From: Chiridota heheva | Taxonomy: Eukaryota > Echinodermata > Holothuroidea > Apodida > Chiridotidae | Reading direction: 5' to 3' | Length of the DNA: 64,000 nt | Assembly (NCBI GenBank): GCA_020152595.1 | Contig: JAIGNY010000912.1 | Span: 863,501 to 927,500, forward strand | Shown here: piece by piece, positions 1 to 12,364 of the stretch | How the letters are laid out: every line of letters begins with the position of its first letter | How positions within the stretch are numbered: position 1 is the first letter of the stretch | Notes under the pieces: generated by a model | What the model saw: the letters and a program-made list of their open reading frames with translations, nothing else | Told to the model about the DNA's origin: nothing | The model's database searches: none | Made by a program: the position numbers and the translations under genes

Positions 1-870
1 CGGATCCAATCTTAACCGACGGATTAAAATCTGAACCGATGGATTATAAAAAATCTCCCCCCTCCCTCTTTCCATGCCACTGACTGTATGTACAGTACAG
101 CTTGGTTTTACAATTTTCTTCAAAATTGCAGACTATATCCCACTAAAACTGGTCTCAAATACAGTATGCTCCTACTGCAGCTACAGTATAGTTCCTGTTT
201 TAATTCTTCATGTACATTTTGGTCATGTCACAAAGAAAAACTCCTCAACAAATCCCTTTTAATAATATCATCTCTGGCATGTCTTTAATGGTAGTAATGA
301 ATTTGATTCAGACTACATTTGTTTTTATGCTGTAATACTATTGTCATTGGAAATTTTAAAGTACGAAAACAAAGATGCAAACTCTATTCTACAATAGCAC
401 TGTATTACTGTTTATACCAACTGTAGTTCACTCAGACTGTTATAAAATGTTGACTAAGTAATTTTTGGACTGTACAGACCTTGGAATTTTTTAAAGCTAA
501 TTTCACTTATTTTCCACATTCTTCAACAATATACAAATTATTTACATAACATAGAGTAAGTGGAAAAAGCCTGAAAAAGCAAGAGCTTATTCATGCAGGT
601 CACCTTTACAAATATAAAGAAAATAATAACAAAAACAATAACCTACTAAACAAGGTCAAAAACTGCCCTTTTACAGCTTATTGCCCTTTTTATATATGCT
701 ACAGCCTCTACAACAGTCCTCCCACCCACATAACATACCCCCAAACGCAGACCCTCCCACACCCTTACCTATCCAATATACAGCTGTACCCAGAATTAAT
801 ATTGGTAAATTAAGATTTTTTTTCCCTTCTTTTTTTTAAAGAGATTGAGATGATGTTCTAGCAGAGGATC
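1..870. other. No gene recognised
   Basis: AT-rich sequence with only short spurious frames, and a C-rich patch at about 718-770. It borders the 3' end of the minus-strand LINE. Nothing else can be supported. Confidence 0.6.
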
Positions 871-874
871 CAGG

Positions 875-2440
875 TTATTCCAGAGTTTCTATACCTGAAT
901 TAAGGAGCTGTGATTTTTTGTTGGCAATGGTATTAAAGCTGAATAAATGATAATTATCGGAGTGTCTGGTGAAGTGGCTATGAATACTTTTGCTTGGTTG
1001 AAATAAATTGCAGAACGTAGATGGTAACAACTTCAGATTTAATTTAAACATACAAATTCCCATTTGGTGCTTATGAATGTCATAAACGTTGAGGATATTC
1101 AAATCTTTAAAAATATTACCTATGTCAGTATTATAGTCAGATGATGTGGTAACAAACAGCCCTTTTCTGTAGTATAAGCAATTAAGATATGTAATTGCCC
1201 CATGCAATGTTGCAATAAGATAAATTAGAAAGAATAAGAGAATTATACAAAGTTAATAGAATACAACAGGGTACAAAATGCTTAATTCTAATTAGGACAC
1301 CATCTTAGAAATGTTATTACATGATAGGTCAATGTGGCATTTCCATGTCAAGTATAGATCATAATAAGCCCTTTTTAAAAATTCAGTACTGATTGCTTAA
1401 CAATGGTATCATCAATGCAAATATTCAACTGTGGATTGTTAAATTGTCTGTTTTGGAAAATCATGAACTTGATTTTGTTAACATTACAGAATAGTTGATT
1501 GGCCTTAAACCAATCAGAGACAAGAACAAGTTTATAATTAAGTATATGAATGCATGAGCGTGGATCGCTAGTTAAAAAAAAATCATCTGTGAATAAGACA
1601 AATTTTATTTGTTCAAACAATAGGGAAGATCATTTATATGTATAAAAAATAACAATGGCCCATGAATAGAACCCTGAGGTACACCTTAAAGAAAGAGGAA
1701 CAATTATTATTACAAACAAGACGATTAGATAAATAACTTGTGAACTAATCATGAGCAATGCCTCTGATACCATAATGCTCGAGTTTATAAAATAAGTGTG
1801 ATTTACGGTATCGAAAGCTTTAGATAAGTCTACAAAAATGCCTAATGTATCTTCTTTATCATCAAAACCTTTAGTTATGTAGTTGATTATGTCCAGCGTG
1901 GCCATATAAGTGGAACATTTTTTATGAAACCCGAAATGCTTAGCAGAGAGGAGATTGTGTTAGTTGAGGAATTATATTAATTTATTATACATTACCATTT
2001 TAAATATTATTGAGACAATGTACAAAACAGAAATATAGAGGGCGATAACTAGAAACAGACAGGAGATCTTCTGATTTAAATACAGGTGTAACTCTGGCAA
2101 GATTAAGGTGTTCAGGAAAGTTACAACTATACAGTAGTTAGAGACAAATTAACGATATGTGTGAGTGTAACGGCAATAGTGAGATTATTTTGTTGAAGAA
2201 TGCTTACAGGATTGTTATCAATACCACGGGCTGATTTTCTGAATAACTTGTTAATTATAGTAATTATTTCAGATGAATTAGTGGGTGAGAAAACCAGAAA
2301 ACCTAAATGTTTTTTGCATGTTGTATTAACCCTCTTTGGAAGGATTGGCCCATCAATCATTCATGGGCATTGCCAAGGACTAATCTGTTCCAATTCACTG
2401 CAAAGCAGGCATATGGTTTTAGCCCCTGATGAATGACCTA
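875..2440 (-). mobile_element. Decayed non-LTR retrotransposon (LINE): reverse transcriptase and C-terminus
   Basis: Minus-strand pieces read in order through a LINE reverse transcriptase. About 2127-2360 holds the pre-RT segment with SSEIITIINKL and SARGIDNNPVS; 2040-2130 holds the ARVTPVFK motif. 1790-1905 holds [15 protein letters not shown], and 1575-1600 has FTDD where YADD is expected. 875-1207 is the C-terminal tail with HSHFTRHSD. Several frameshifts and stops separate the pieces, so it is dead. The matching endonuclease segment is at 4130-4600, with non-LINE repeats in between. Confidence 0.82.
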
Positions 2441-2779
2441 TTGTGAACAGTGTTCAGTAGCTGGTTGCTGGCAAGAGAGCTCTATAGATGCTCTTGGGTT
2501 AGGTGCGGATTACCCCTGATTTTAAGAAAACCCGTAGCGTCGGGTTGGAGGCCCCTCAAGGAGAACAAATTCTTAATGGGTTCAGATGCATTCTTTCATT
2601 GTTGGTTGATTTTCAAGTTTTATACTAACTGGCATTGCATATGCCTATCACAAAATATGCTAAATAACATATATTCATAAGTCATTCCCACCATGCATAT
2701 AGATAAAAAGAACCTGTTGACAACACTTGTATGATGCAGAACATGCATACGGTAGTTCTACATTTATCACTTATCATTT

Positions 2780-3690
2780 TTTTTACATAAAGCCCACTAT
2801 ACTCATTGATGTGCATGACACCATCACCAAAAGCAATAGGGCACATGCAGGGACCATGGGCTATCTGTATACCACATAACGAATCCAGTTTATCGTTCTT
2901 TAAATATTGTGTTTACAAGCTCTTTTCAGCAAAATCCTATTAGCAAGCTCCTTTGCCCACTATGCATGTTAATGGAATTCAACGTTTTTATATTATATGG
3001 GTTTTATCTGTGTACCACATACTGAATGACCTGTATCAAGGTATTGTCCTGAGTTACAGTGCTTACTGTTTTTTGTCTTTCAGCAAAACCATACTTAGCC
3101 CCACCCACTATGTATATTAATAATATTCAACAATATTATACCATGAATATGTATATACCAGCTAAGAACATAAATATGCCAACTTGCCAAGTATGAATCA
3201 TAACAGACAAGTTTATTAAAATATGAACATTTGAAGATTTTTAGATTAAGCCCTGCCCACTCATTAATATGCATGACATCACCACCAAATATGGCACATG
3301 CACGGACCATGGACTATGTACCACATATGACATGAATCCAGTTTATCGTTTCTTCAATATCATGCTTACAAGCTCTTTTTAGCAAAATCATATTAAGCTC
3401 CGCCCACTATGCATGTTAATAAAATTAAATATTTGTATACTATGAGCACGTACATGTACACACCAGCTAACATTATATTAAACCAAATATATGAAACAAA
3501 CAGAAATGTGGCTGTTAAAATATGAGCATTTCAAGATTTGTACATTAAGCCCTGCCTACTCATTAATATGCATAACATCAACACCAAAAACAATAGGGCA
3601 CATCTACAGACCATGGGCTGTATGGGTACCAACTATAACACGAATGCAAGTTATCATTCTAGAGATATCTTGTTAACAAGCTTCCTGTTA
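2780..3690. repeat. Degenerate repeat array, three related units
   Basis: Related segments recur near 2790, 3245 and 3547. Each contains CATTAATATGCATGAC-like sequence, GGGCACATG, GACCATGGGCTAT, ATCCAGTTTATCG and TTACAAGCTCTTTT. Spacing is uneven (about 455 and 300 bp), with an extra partial unit near 3095. The block sits between the RT and endonuclease parts of the minus-strand LINE and probably inserted into it. Confidence 0.7.
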
Positions 3691-4129
3691 CAGACACACA
3701 CACATACACATGTCAGCATGACTGCATGTTCCTTATGCTATTAGCATCGAACCAAAAAAGGAATTTAAATTGGTTTACTCTGGAGGTAAATTCGCTAAAG
3801 AAGACAAACAATCAGGAAAGGTGCTAGCTCGATTTAACCCTATCGTAGTACGATAGATATTGAAGGCATCTGCAAATTTAAATACAATTTTTTCAATCTT
3901 TTAAATATATACTTTTTATTAAATAAGGTAGAAACCACATGAATGAAATTATTGTATGCACTGTTAGCGTCAGAGATACAATAAATAATATTCCATTCTT
4001 ACAGCACTGAGATCAGTGGCAAGATAATGTAATGAATCGGCAGAAGTGTCTCTTTTAAAACAAAATTTATAATCAGACTTAAGGTAACATTATACAGTAT
4101 ACTATAAACAGGTAAATGATCACTTACAT

Positions 4130-4600
4130 CACATACAATTATGCAGAACTGGATTTAAAATCATTGTCATTACAAAATATGTTGTCTATAAGAGTTGATG
4201 AGCTGCCTGTTATTCTTGTTGGTTTGAAAATACAGGTAGAAATAAAAACAAATAAAAAGGTCAAGAAACTCAGTTATATGGTTGTTTACACCATACTGGG
4301 TAAGGTCAGTATTGAAACCATCAAGAATATAACAAGTTTTGTCCTTGACATTGATAAGATTTAAAAGCTTTGACATATTCTCATTAAAAGACAAAATGGG
4401 GTTTACAGGTGAATGATATATGATGACTCCAATAATAGTGCTAAACTTAGGATATTTAATTTCGATAAACAAGGATTCAAAATGGCAAGAAGAATTACTA
4501 AGATCGTCACGGATGGAGTTAACTAAACAATCTTCCATATAAAAACCTATTCCCCCACCATGCTTATCTACTCAATCATTATGAATGAAGTTACAGTAGT
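4130..4600 (-). mobile_element. LINE endonuclease fragment
   Basis: Minus-strand frame with features of an AP-type endonuclease of non-LTR retrotransposons: KHGGGIGFY near 4530-4565, ESLFIEI, IIGVIIYHSP and CYILDGFNTDL (usual form GDFN). It lies upstream, in the element's own direction, of the RT at 875-2440 and is most simply the 5' part of the same copy. Stops and missing catalytic segments show it is inactive. Confidence 0.75.
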
Positions 4601-5200
4601 TATGAAACACAGAAATTCAAACATTTGATAACAAAGTTGCTAGTTTGGTTAGATTTAATGGCCCAACAACACCGATGGTCAAACTGTGCCAGAGAGAACT
4701 GTATTATGTCAGAGGTGAAAAGAGGTTGAGGAGATAGTGCTGAAGTAGGAAGCTACAGTAGTTATGAAACACAAAAATTCAAACAATTGATAACAAAGTC
4801 GCTAGTTTGGTGAGGTTTAATGGCCCCACAACACCGATGGCCAAACTGTGCCAGAGAGAACTGTATTATGTCAGAGGTGAAAAGAGGTTGAGGAGATAGT
4901 GCGGAAGTAGGAAGCTACAGTAGTTATGAAACACAAAAATTCAAACAATTGATAACAAAGTCGCTAGTTTGGTGAGGTTTAATGGCCCCACAACACCGAT
5001 GGTCAAACTGTGCCAGAGAGAACTAAATTATGTCAGAGGTGAAAAGAGGTTGAGGAGATAGTGCGGAAGTAGGAAGCTACAGTAGTTATGAAACACAAAA
5101 ATTCAAACCTTGATAACAAAGTCGCTAGTTTGGTGAGGTTTAATGGCCCCACAACACCTATGGTCAAACTGTGCCAGAGAAGTAGGAAGTAGGTGCGGAA
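4593..5200. repeat. 162-bp tandem repeat, about 3.7 copies
   Basis: The motif ACAGTAGTTATGAAACAC recurs at 4593, 4755, 4917 and 5079, exactly 162 bp apart, with few differences between units; the last unit breaks off near 5200. The first unit overlaps the upstream edge of the LINE endonuclease fragment, so the array may be an amplified piece of that element. Confidence 0.92.
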
Positions 5201-5209
5201 GAAGTTTTG

Positions 5210-5925
5210 ATATAGCTAACTAGGTTAAGTGCATGTCGGAAGGAACAGTTAATCCACAGAGCCCGTTACTTACGTCACGTGACTGGGTTCTCTTAGGAAA
5301 GAAATCGTGCTAGGTACGCAGATTCGATTTTTACAAAACACCAACCACCATGCAGCCCAAGGTATTTTGTGTAATATGGTCACGTGGGATGCATATTCCT
5401 TAAAGGTGGCAGGATGAGTGTTTGTCGAAAAGATTATTTTCAGTTTAATCTTTTTAATTTTCTGGATTTAAGCTTTAGTTTTTGAGAAATCTGGTGTAAA
5501 AGTTAGGTCCTAAGATTTCTAGGGTACAATAAGTAGTTCATATGTGCCGTGTTCTGACTCAGCCGACACAAATTATCACATTTCAAGACTAAGATTCATG
5601 TAGGTGACATTGCATGCATTCGATACATACCTAAACACGACAAAATCTTCTGACGAATTATTCACCAAATTTCTTCATCATTGTTGAGTTACGCGAAAAA
5701 TGAGGTCAAAGAGTAGAAATGAACATAAAAGTTACAATAAGCCATCCTTCCTTGTAAAGTCGGAACCAGGGTTTTTATGATTAGATCTGCTGCACAAGGT
5801 TAAGGCCCTGTGCATTCTATTCCTAACTTTACACTTTTATCATTTATATTGTAATCTTGTTATTATCATGGTGGACATTGGGCATTCTGGGTGAGACTTT
5901 TATCTTACTAGATCAAGCATTCCTA
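5210..5925. other. No gene recognised
   Basis: Unique-looking sequence with no supported coding frame between the 162-bp array and the plus-strand LINE 3' end. Confidence 0.5.
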
Positions 5926-5929
5926 ATTT

Positions 5930-6460
5930 TTTGAGGGGCTGTTGTTCCATTTCTATCATAAGGTACTTTTACTTGAACGTTGTTCTTCTCTAAGTTCTTC
6001 TAAACTGGTATTTTTAGTTTCATATAAGATATTTAAGGCAAATTGTTGTTTTCAAGCAAAATCAATTACGCTCAAAGGGTATGTAAATATTGTAATAGTA
6101 ACTGCATTGATGATGAGTTTCATTTCCTTTTAGTTTGTCCATATCACACAGACTTATGAGCTAAGTACATTCCGCACTATTATACTTCTCATCCTAATTT
6201 GCATAAATTGTGTTCTCTTGTAAATAGCAATTCCAAAAGAGTTTGTCAGTCGCTTTCTAATTTCATCAGGCATGCACTGAATTCCTGTTATCTTTGAAAA
6301 CTTTTGTTGTTACCATGATTATATATATTGTCTCTTTGTATTTGAGTTCTTGCTTCCTTAAGCCATTATGTTATTTTATATTTTTGTCATTGTATAGATT
6401 GTAATATGAGAAGGGGCCAATGGCCTGTAACGAAATAAATGTATGTAAAGAAAAGTTCTT
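5930..6460 (+). mobile_element. LINE 3' end (plus strand)
   Basis: Near 6110-6290 the plus strand reads as the C-terminal region of a LINE polyprotein with frameshifts: a CPYHTDL motif, YIPHYYTSHPNLHK and LSNFIRHALN. A 3' UTR follows, with GGGGCCAATGGCCTGTAACG and AATAAA near 6433. No upstream RT is present, so this is a 5'-truncated copy. Confidence 0.75.
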
Positions 6461-6535
6461 CTTAAAGTCCTTCTAAACGCGTATTTTTAGTTTTATATAA
6501 GATATTTAAGACAAATTGTTGTTTTCAAGTAAATT
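5970..6535. repeat. About 80-bp direct repeat flanking the LINE tail
   Basis: The segment with TATTTTTAGTTTCATATAAG and ATTGTTGTTTTCAAG at about 5975-6058 recurs at about 6455-6530, with few changes. It brackets most of the LINE 3' end and may reflect a duplication at insertion or unequal exchange. Confidence 0.75.
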
Positions 6536-6704
6536 ATTATTTAAATAATTTTCATCAAATTTTAGCTTTAGTATATTTTAAGTGGAAGGGTGGGTAAAAT
6601 GCACATGAATATATATAAATTATATGATTAAATGTAATAGTAATAGAAAAAAATATTTCAAACATTTCATTGATTACACATGTCAATTAGATTTTTAATA
6701 ATTA

Positions 6705-7010
6705 GAAATGGCTTTGCTTAAAACCCATGAACACTTCAACTGGCCCTGAACCAGAGCAAGGCCAGTCAAAATAAATGTTGATCTACTGTATTTCTTAAAC
6801 CGCAAAACTATGATCTGTTCAATTCTCCATACAAGCTAGTTCAATGAAGCGTGAGAAATGGCTTCACTTAAAATCATGAACACTCTTAACTGGCCCTGAA
6901 CCAGATTCTAACCGGCCCTAAACCAGAGCAAGGCCAGTCAAAATAAAAATAATTTATTTCTTTATTTCTCAAACTGCAGAACTGTGATCTGTTCATTGCT
7001 CCTTGTATGT
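6705..7010. repeat. About 147-bp imperfect tandem duplication
   Basis: GAAATGGCTT, CATGAACACT, AACTGGCCCTGAACCAG, GAGCAAGGCCAGTCAAAATA and TGTGATCTGTTCA-like blocks occur twice in the same order, with an internal extra copy of the CTGGCCCTGAACCAG segment in the second unit. Confidence 0.8.
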
Positions 7011-7130
7011 TCAATGATTTCCACCCAACACAAAAAAGTTTTTATCAAGGGAAACAGCATGTCCCAAGGATTATGTCCAAATCACCTTGTGGAATAATGT
7101 GTGTTAATTGTTTGGTTTGCTTGTAGTTTC

Positions 7131-7344
7131 AAAATTACAGAACAAGTTTTTTTTAAGCAGTGTTTGTACTAATGATGATTTTTGTTAACAGTAAGTTTCT
7201 TGTTGTAGGGCCTAATGTTTAGATGAATAAGGGAGTTAAAATTACAGAACAAGTTTTTTTAAGCAGTGTTTGTACTAATGATGATTTTTGTTAACAGTAA
7301 GTTTCTTGTTGTAGGGCCTAATGTTTAGATGAATAAGGGAGTTT
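7131..7344. repeat. 107-bp tandem duplication
   Basis: Two nearly identical units, starting at 7131 and 7238, each run from AAAATTACAGAACAAG to AATAAGGGAGTT. The only obvious difference is one base in a T-run. Confidence 0.95.
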
Positions 7345-8890
7345 GATTGCATAGCAATGTGCATGGCAATACAACCTCACTATAAAACACCATTGCCATA
7401 GTAACATGGTAGAAAGGAAAGTAAAGGATTTTTATCAGTACAAAATTTTGTTTATACATCGTCATCGAGATGTTAAAACTATGCTGAATTAACTTATTTG
7501 TTTATTCATTATAATAAATGTTTAATCCGAAATATTATGCTGATCACCTAAATTTTTAACATGGAATTTGAGTAAATAGCTAGAAACATTATAGAAGAAG
7601 ATGCACTTTTAATCACTTGTCGTTTCTCTATCTTTAATGTTCATTGTAAGTTGTATCACAAACTGTAGTGTACTGAAGATTTTTTTTATTACAAAGAATT
7701 TCGACCATTCTTTTGGTGAAGCATGTCTGTCCTGAAAGCCACTATAATTAGAACTTCAATAAAGATAGAGCAAGGGCATCTTGAAAATTATTAATAATGC
7801 CACTTAAGTGAGTCCCATTGGTATCAGAATACAAAGGGTGGTAATACCATACTATATAATGTGTTTTGTATTTCAGGAGGCATGGAAAATTGGATAATGC
7901 CACTTTGGTAGGGATGTCAGGTTTCCTCAAATTAACTTGGCCATTCTTGATGAAACCTTATGTTTTTGAAGCAGATTAGAGAAATGACAATTGTTTCTCA
8001 ATGGCCTACCTGGGGCCATTTCATCTATTACCCTCCCCCATTTACCTTACTGCTACCCATATCAACGCCACCCCTCCCATTTCCCCTTTACCTCTTGTAT
8101 CTCAACCCTTCGCCAGGTGGGAACAGGGAGTTATTTTCCTCCCTGACAAGATCACTTTGCTCCCCTCCCCCACTTTATCCCAGAAAACATTTTGTACCGG
8201 TGACATATGTCCGATGGATGGTCTCTTCCCCCACCCCCATACCCTGAGACAAAGCTTCCCACCTCAACCTTAGTCCCAAATCAATTTCCAAGTGCTGACC
8301 CTGCTCTGAATACAATTGGCTGAAAGCAGGGAATTCACTACTTCTAAAGTTACTAAGTGTAAAAGGAAAATCAATAATGGCAGATTTGTTCAAGGAATGT
8401 CAAACAAAGAAACAATGTGTGACGGCTAAAGGTTGGCTCCATACTTTGCAGAAGCTGTTCCAGCTATACAAATGGATTCATTATGATTTCTTCATACTAT
8501 ATTGACTTCACTTGGACATACATCCCGAAAAAGCAGGAAAAAAGAATGCGGAACACTTCTAATTAATGTATTATTAATGATGGAACCTGCAACATATATC
8601 TTCCCACAAAAATTCACAACAGAAATAATATTAAATGTAGTACATACATCTTTATATACTCCCCTCTTTCACAATTTAATGTAATTTTCATCACATAATT
8701 ACATGAGAATGTTTTTAGACATATCTACCAAATAAAACAAAATTATATAAAAATAAGGATTTTTTTTTTTCTTCCAGCAAATTCCTGATTTCCAGATCCG
8801 TAGATTCTTCCACACAAATCCAATGCATGTGAGTCAAAAATCCCAGAAAAAATTCACTGAAATATACAACAACTTTTAAGGAATGCGAGG
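7345..8890. other. No gene recognised; C-rich patch at 8020-8280
   Basis: AT-rich sequence except for a pyrimidine-rich low-complexity patch that makes spurious proline/leucine frames in several readings. No supported gene. Confidence 0.55.
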
Positions 8891-8892
8891 CC

Positions 8893-9737
8893 GACATGAA
8901 CACAGTGGTATCTACACACAGTGGTATCTACACACAGTGGTATCTACACACAGTGGTGTCTACACACAGTGGTGTCTACACACAGTGGTGTCTACACACA
9001 GTGGTGTCTACACACAGTGGTGTCTACACACAGTGGTGTCTACACACAGTGGTGTCTACACACAGTGGTGTCTACACACAGTGGTGTCTACACACAGTGG
9101 TGTCTACACAGTGGTGTCTACACAGTGGTGTCTACACAGTGGTATTTACACAGTGGTGTCTACACAGTGGTGTCTACACAGTGGTGTCTACACAGTGGTG
9201 TCTACACAGTGGTGTCTACACAGTGGTGTCTACACAGTGGTGTCTACACAGTGGTGTCTACACAGTGGTGTCTACACAGTGGTGTCTACACAGTGGTATC
9301 TACACAGTGGTATCTACACAGTGGTATCTACACAGTGGTATCTACACAGTGGTATCTACACAGTGGTATCTACACAGTGGTATCTACACAGTGGTATCTA
9401 CACAGTGGTATCTACACAGTGGTATCTACACAGTGGTATCTACACAGTGGTATCTACACAGTGGTATCTACACAGTGGTATCTACACAGTGGTATCTACA
9501 CAGTGGTATCTACACAGTGGTATCTACACAGTGGTATCTACACAGTGGTATCTACACAGTGGTATCTACACAGTGGTATCTACAGTGGTATCTACACAGT
9601 CGTATCTACACAGTCGTATCTACACAGTCGTATCTACACAGTCGTATCTACACAGTCGTATCTACACAGTCGTATCTACACAGTCGTATCTACACAGTCG
9701 TATCTACACAGTCGTATCTACACAGTCGTATCTACAC
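8893..9737. repeat. Minisatellite, 16-bp then 14-bp units (about 55-60 copies)
   Basis: The array opens with 16-bp units (TACACACAGTGGTGTC type) to about 9100, then shortens by one CA to 14-bp units (TACACAGTGGTGTC). Variants are sorted in blocks: GGTGTC to about 9295, GGTATC to about 9595, CGTATC to the end. All three plus frames are open for more than 280 codons because the repeat lacks stop codons; this is an artefact and not evidence of a protein. Confidence 0.97.
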
Positions 9738-9739
9738 AT

Positions 9740-10300
9740 ACATTTGATAGACCTTTAAACTTGTATAACAATATAGGTCTATACTGAATTGTTTCTGTTT
9801 CAGTTAATCAATTTTTTCATTTGAAATGGACATGCTTGACCTTTACTTACTTACATTCACTATTAGCAGTATCCTTTTAAAAAGAGATGGAGCATAGTAA
9901 TTTTAACTAACCTCATAAAGGAATACCTTACATGAATACAGAACACAGAATGATAGCATAGTAAGCAATTGTCCTGTTTGGCTCATGACTGTCCTTATTA
10001 ATCAGAGTAGTTTCATTCTGAAGTATGATTATGGCTAAAATCCCAAATCTTCTTCACCATGGGATTGAGCCGTAAGGGACTCCATGCCGAAAAGATGCAG
10101 CACTTTGCGCGCACATTAATGTGCCCCTCAACAAGTCTAGCACCCTGCCCCTTCTTAAATCAAGCAAGGGGTCTGAGGGAGGGGTTGGTCAATATCCATT
10201 ATCTCATGGCAAAAGAATGCTTTTGTCAGTATCATGCACCTCCCCTGGAACCCTTCAAATAATTGTGGTTTATACCACTACTTTATTTGGGCTTACCCGA
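9740..10300. other. No gene recognised
   Basis: AT-rich intergenic sequence between the minisatellite and a LINE fragment; only short overlapping frames, none with a recognisable motif. Confidence 0.5.
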
Positions 10301-10309
10301 GTGTGATTT

Positions 10310-10530
10310 AGCTTGTTTACAACGTGTTTAGAATCAGGGGCTGTTAAACTTGTACTTGGCTATGATAAATTTGATAGTTCTACAAATTCTCTTAAATCGT
10401 TACATTGGCTTCCTATTTGTTACGTATTAAATTCAAAATTGGTGTTCTTTATCAAATGTTTAATAATAGTTATACATGATTAAAAATCATAGGGTCAACC
10501 AGGGATCTAAAACTCAACGAAAAAAAATAT
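10310..10530 (+). mobile_element. LINE C-terminal fragment
   Basis: The plus strand reads SLKSLHWLPICYVL followed by a NSKLVFF-like segment, the HWLPxxxRxxFK motif seen after the reverse transcriptase in many LINE polyproteins. Frames are broken and flanks are not recognisable. Confidence 0.65.
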
Positions 10531-10534
10531 CAAA

Positions 10535-12360
10535 TTTCCCTTCATGCAGGAGTACAGTATGTGAATTTGTGTTTGTCTTGAAAGTACTATAAATAAGGTT
10601 GCAAGTGGAATTTTGGGTACATTATACTGTATATGCATTGCAAATTTTGCTGAAAACCAAGTTGTTCATCTGGGCAGGTCGTCATGGTTGCCCTGATAAG
10701 ATCTTTGGTTGTCCCATGAACCCAGACAATTGTGGATTCCTGGGGTCTGCATAAGAAAATTGACAGGTACATTATATCTGCTTATATAACACAAATTTGC
10801 AAAATATTTGCATAAAAGCTAAAGCTTCAAAACGCTGAAAAATGGTCAATACATTTGATCAATTTTGACAGAAATTTTTGCCCTCATTTATTTTGTGTTT
10901 TTTACTGAATATTAAAGCAATTTAAATAATGTTGATCTACCTGCCCAAAAAACTGAAAGTACACTGTTCTTGGGAACACCAACAGCTGTTGCTGTTTTGT
11001 CCTGGTAAAACTATAATGACACGAATAAAGTGCACAGTACAATTAAGCTTGCACAGTCTACCGGTTTTGTAACTAAAACTAGAACTGTTGGAAAGACAGT
11101 ATACTCGACTATTCAAAGCTAGTATAGAGAATGGGCTTGTAGAGGGAAGTATATACAGAAATAGGGTAGCAGGGGCAGATGATTTCAAATTACTTGATCT
11201 TTGAAAGACGCACTTACGTTTCCATTTGCACTACAAGCTTCAAATTATCTTTGAGTTTTCCTAGATATTTTAAGACAAAAAAGTTAAAGTAACTCAGAAA
11301 ACATGTAAAACCTAGCAGTCTTTATAACTACAACATTTCTTTTAGTTCTATAAATTGAATAACAAAGAAATAATGAAAGAATGCCATTCAAGGCCTTTTC
11401 AACCTGTACCCTGTCCCAGCCCCCAGGCCTACACATTCCCAGAACTACATCCTGGATTGTAATACAACTTTCAATTTAAGAAAATATGTGTGTCAAGCAG
11501 CATGAAAACTGTACAATAACATTAAAGCAAAAATATGTGAAACAATATTGCTTAACGTATGACAAACTAGATTGGAAACGATACGAATCCTATCACCGCT
11601 AATAATGCATATTCCAGACTGTCCCTGTCCCAAATGACATCCCACGTTTATACTCATACAATCACACCTGAAAACCAGATACAAGTTAATTCATTCCAGA
11701 GGTAGGAAGAAAAGAAAACAGGGGGAAATTGAGAAAAACACAGGAACTAAAAGCCAGAAAGCTGGGATCGAGAGAGGAAGTGAATGGGTGAAAAAAAACT
11801 AGAACATCAATGATGTAGTAGCTCAACATATATTTTGGGGCAATTACAAACCTGTTTTTATTGGTGGGTATTTAATTCGAATAGGAAAGAAATACATGTT
11901 TAATGTTTATTTTATTTTGGGGAAATGCAAGCGGGAGCTATAATATCATTGTCATCAATGGCGCTGTTACGAGAGGGGGAGGCGGGGGAGGGGGGCATGC
12001 CAATGTTTGAAATTTCAAAAATGGCTATTTTTGACATTTTTGAATGAGGGTGAGGGAGTGGGGGAGGGGGGGGTAAGTCTGTAATCCGACGGTAGTAGAA
12101 TATTACTCTACTATTACTCTACTATTCTTCAAATAGTCGAGCTAAAAACTGGTTTCAGAAAACATATTATATGAAAAACATATTTTATACAAAACTGAAA
12201 AACCAAAGTACCTACCATAACGTAAATTAATTCATTACAAAGAAAATATATAGAAAATTGAAATAGTAAAAAGAAGGAAAAGAGGAAAATAGCTATTTGA
12301 ATATTTTCTTTGCCATTCCCTACAAAGTAAATCATCTCTCTTGAAAAACACACACGACAA
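10535..12360. other. No gene recognised; purine-rich patch at 11960-12080
   Basis: AT-rich sequence with short minus and plus frames lacking motifs. G-rich low-complexity runs (GGGGGAGGCGGGGGAGGGGG) occur at about 11975-12000 and 12055-12075. Confidence 0.5.
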
Positions 12361-12364
12361 TTAT

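Noticed and set aside
8883-9787. Three overlapping plus-strand frames of 283-291 codons
   Set aside because: They are the same stop-free minisatellite read in three frames (14-residue period); no non-repeat coding sequence is attached.
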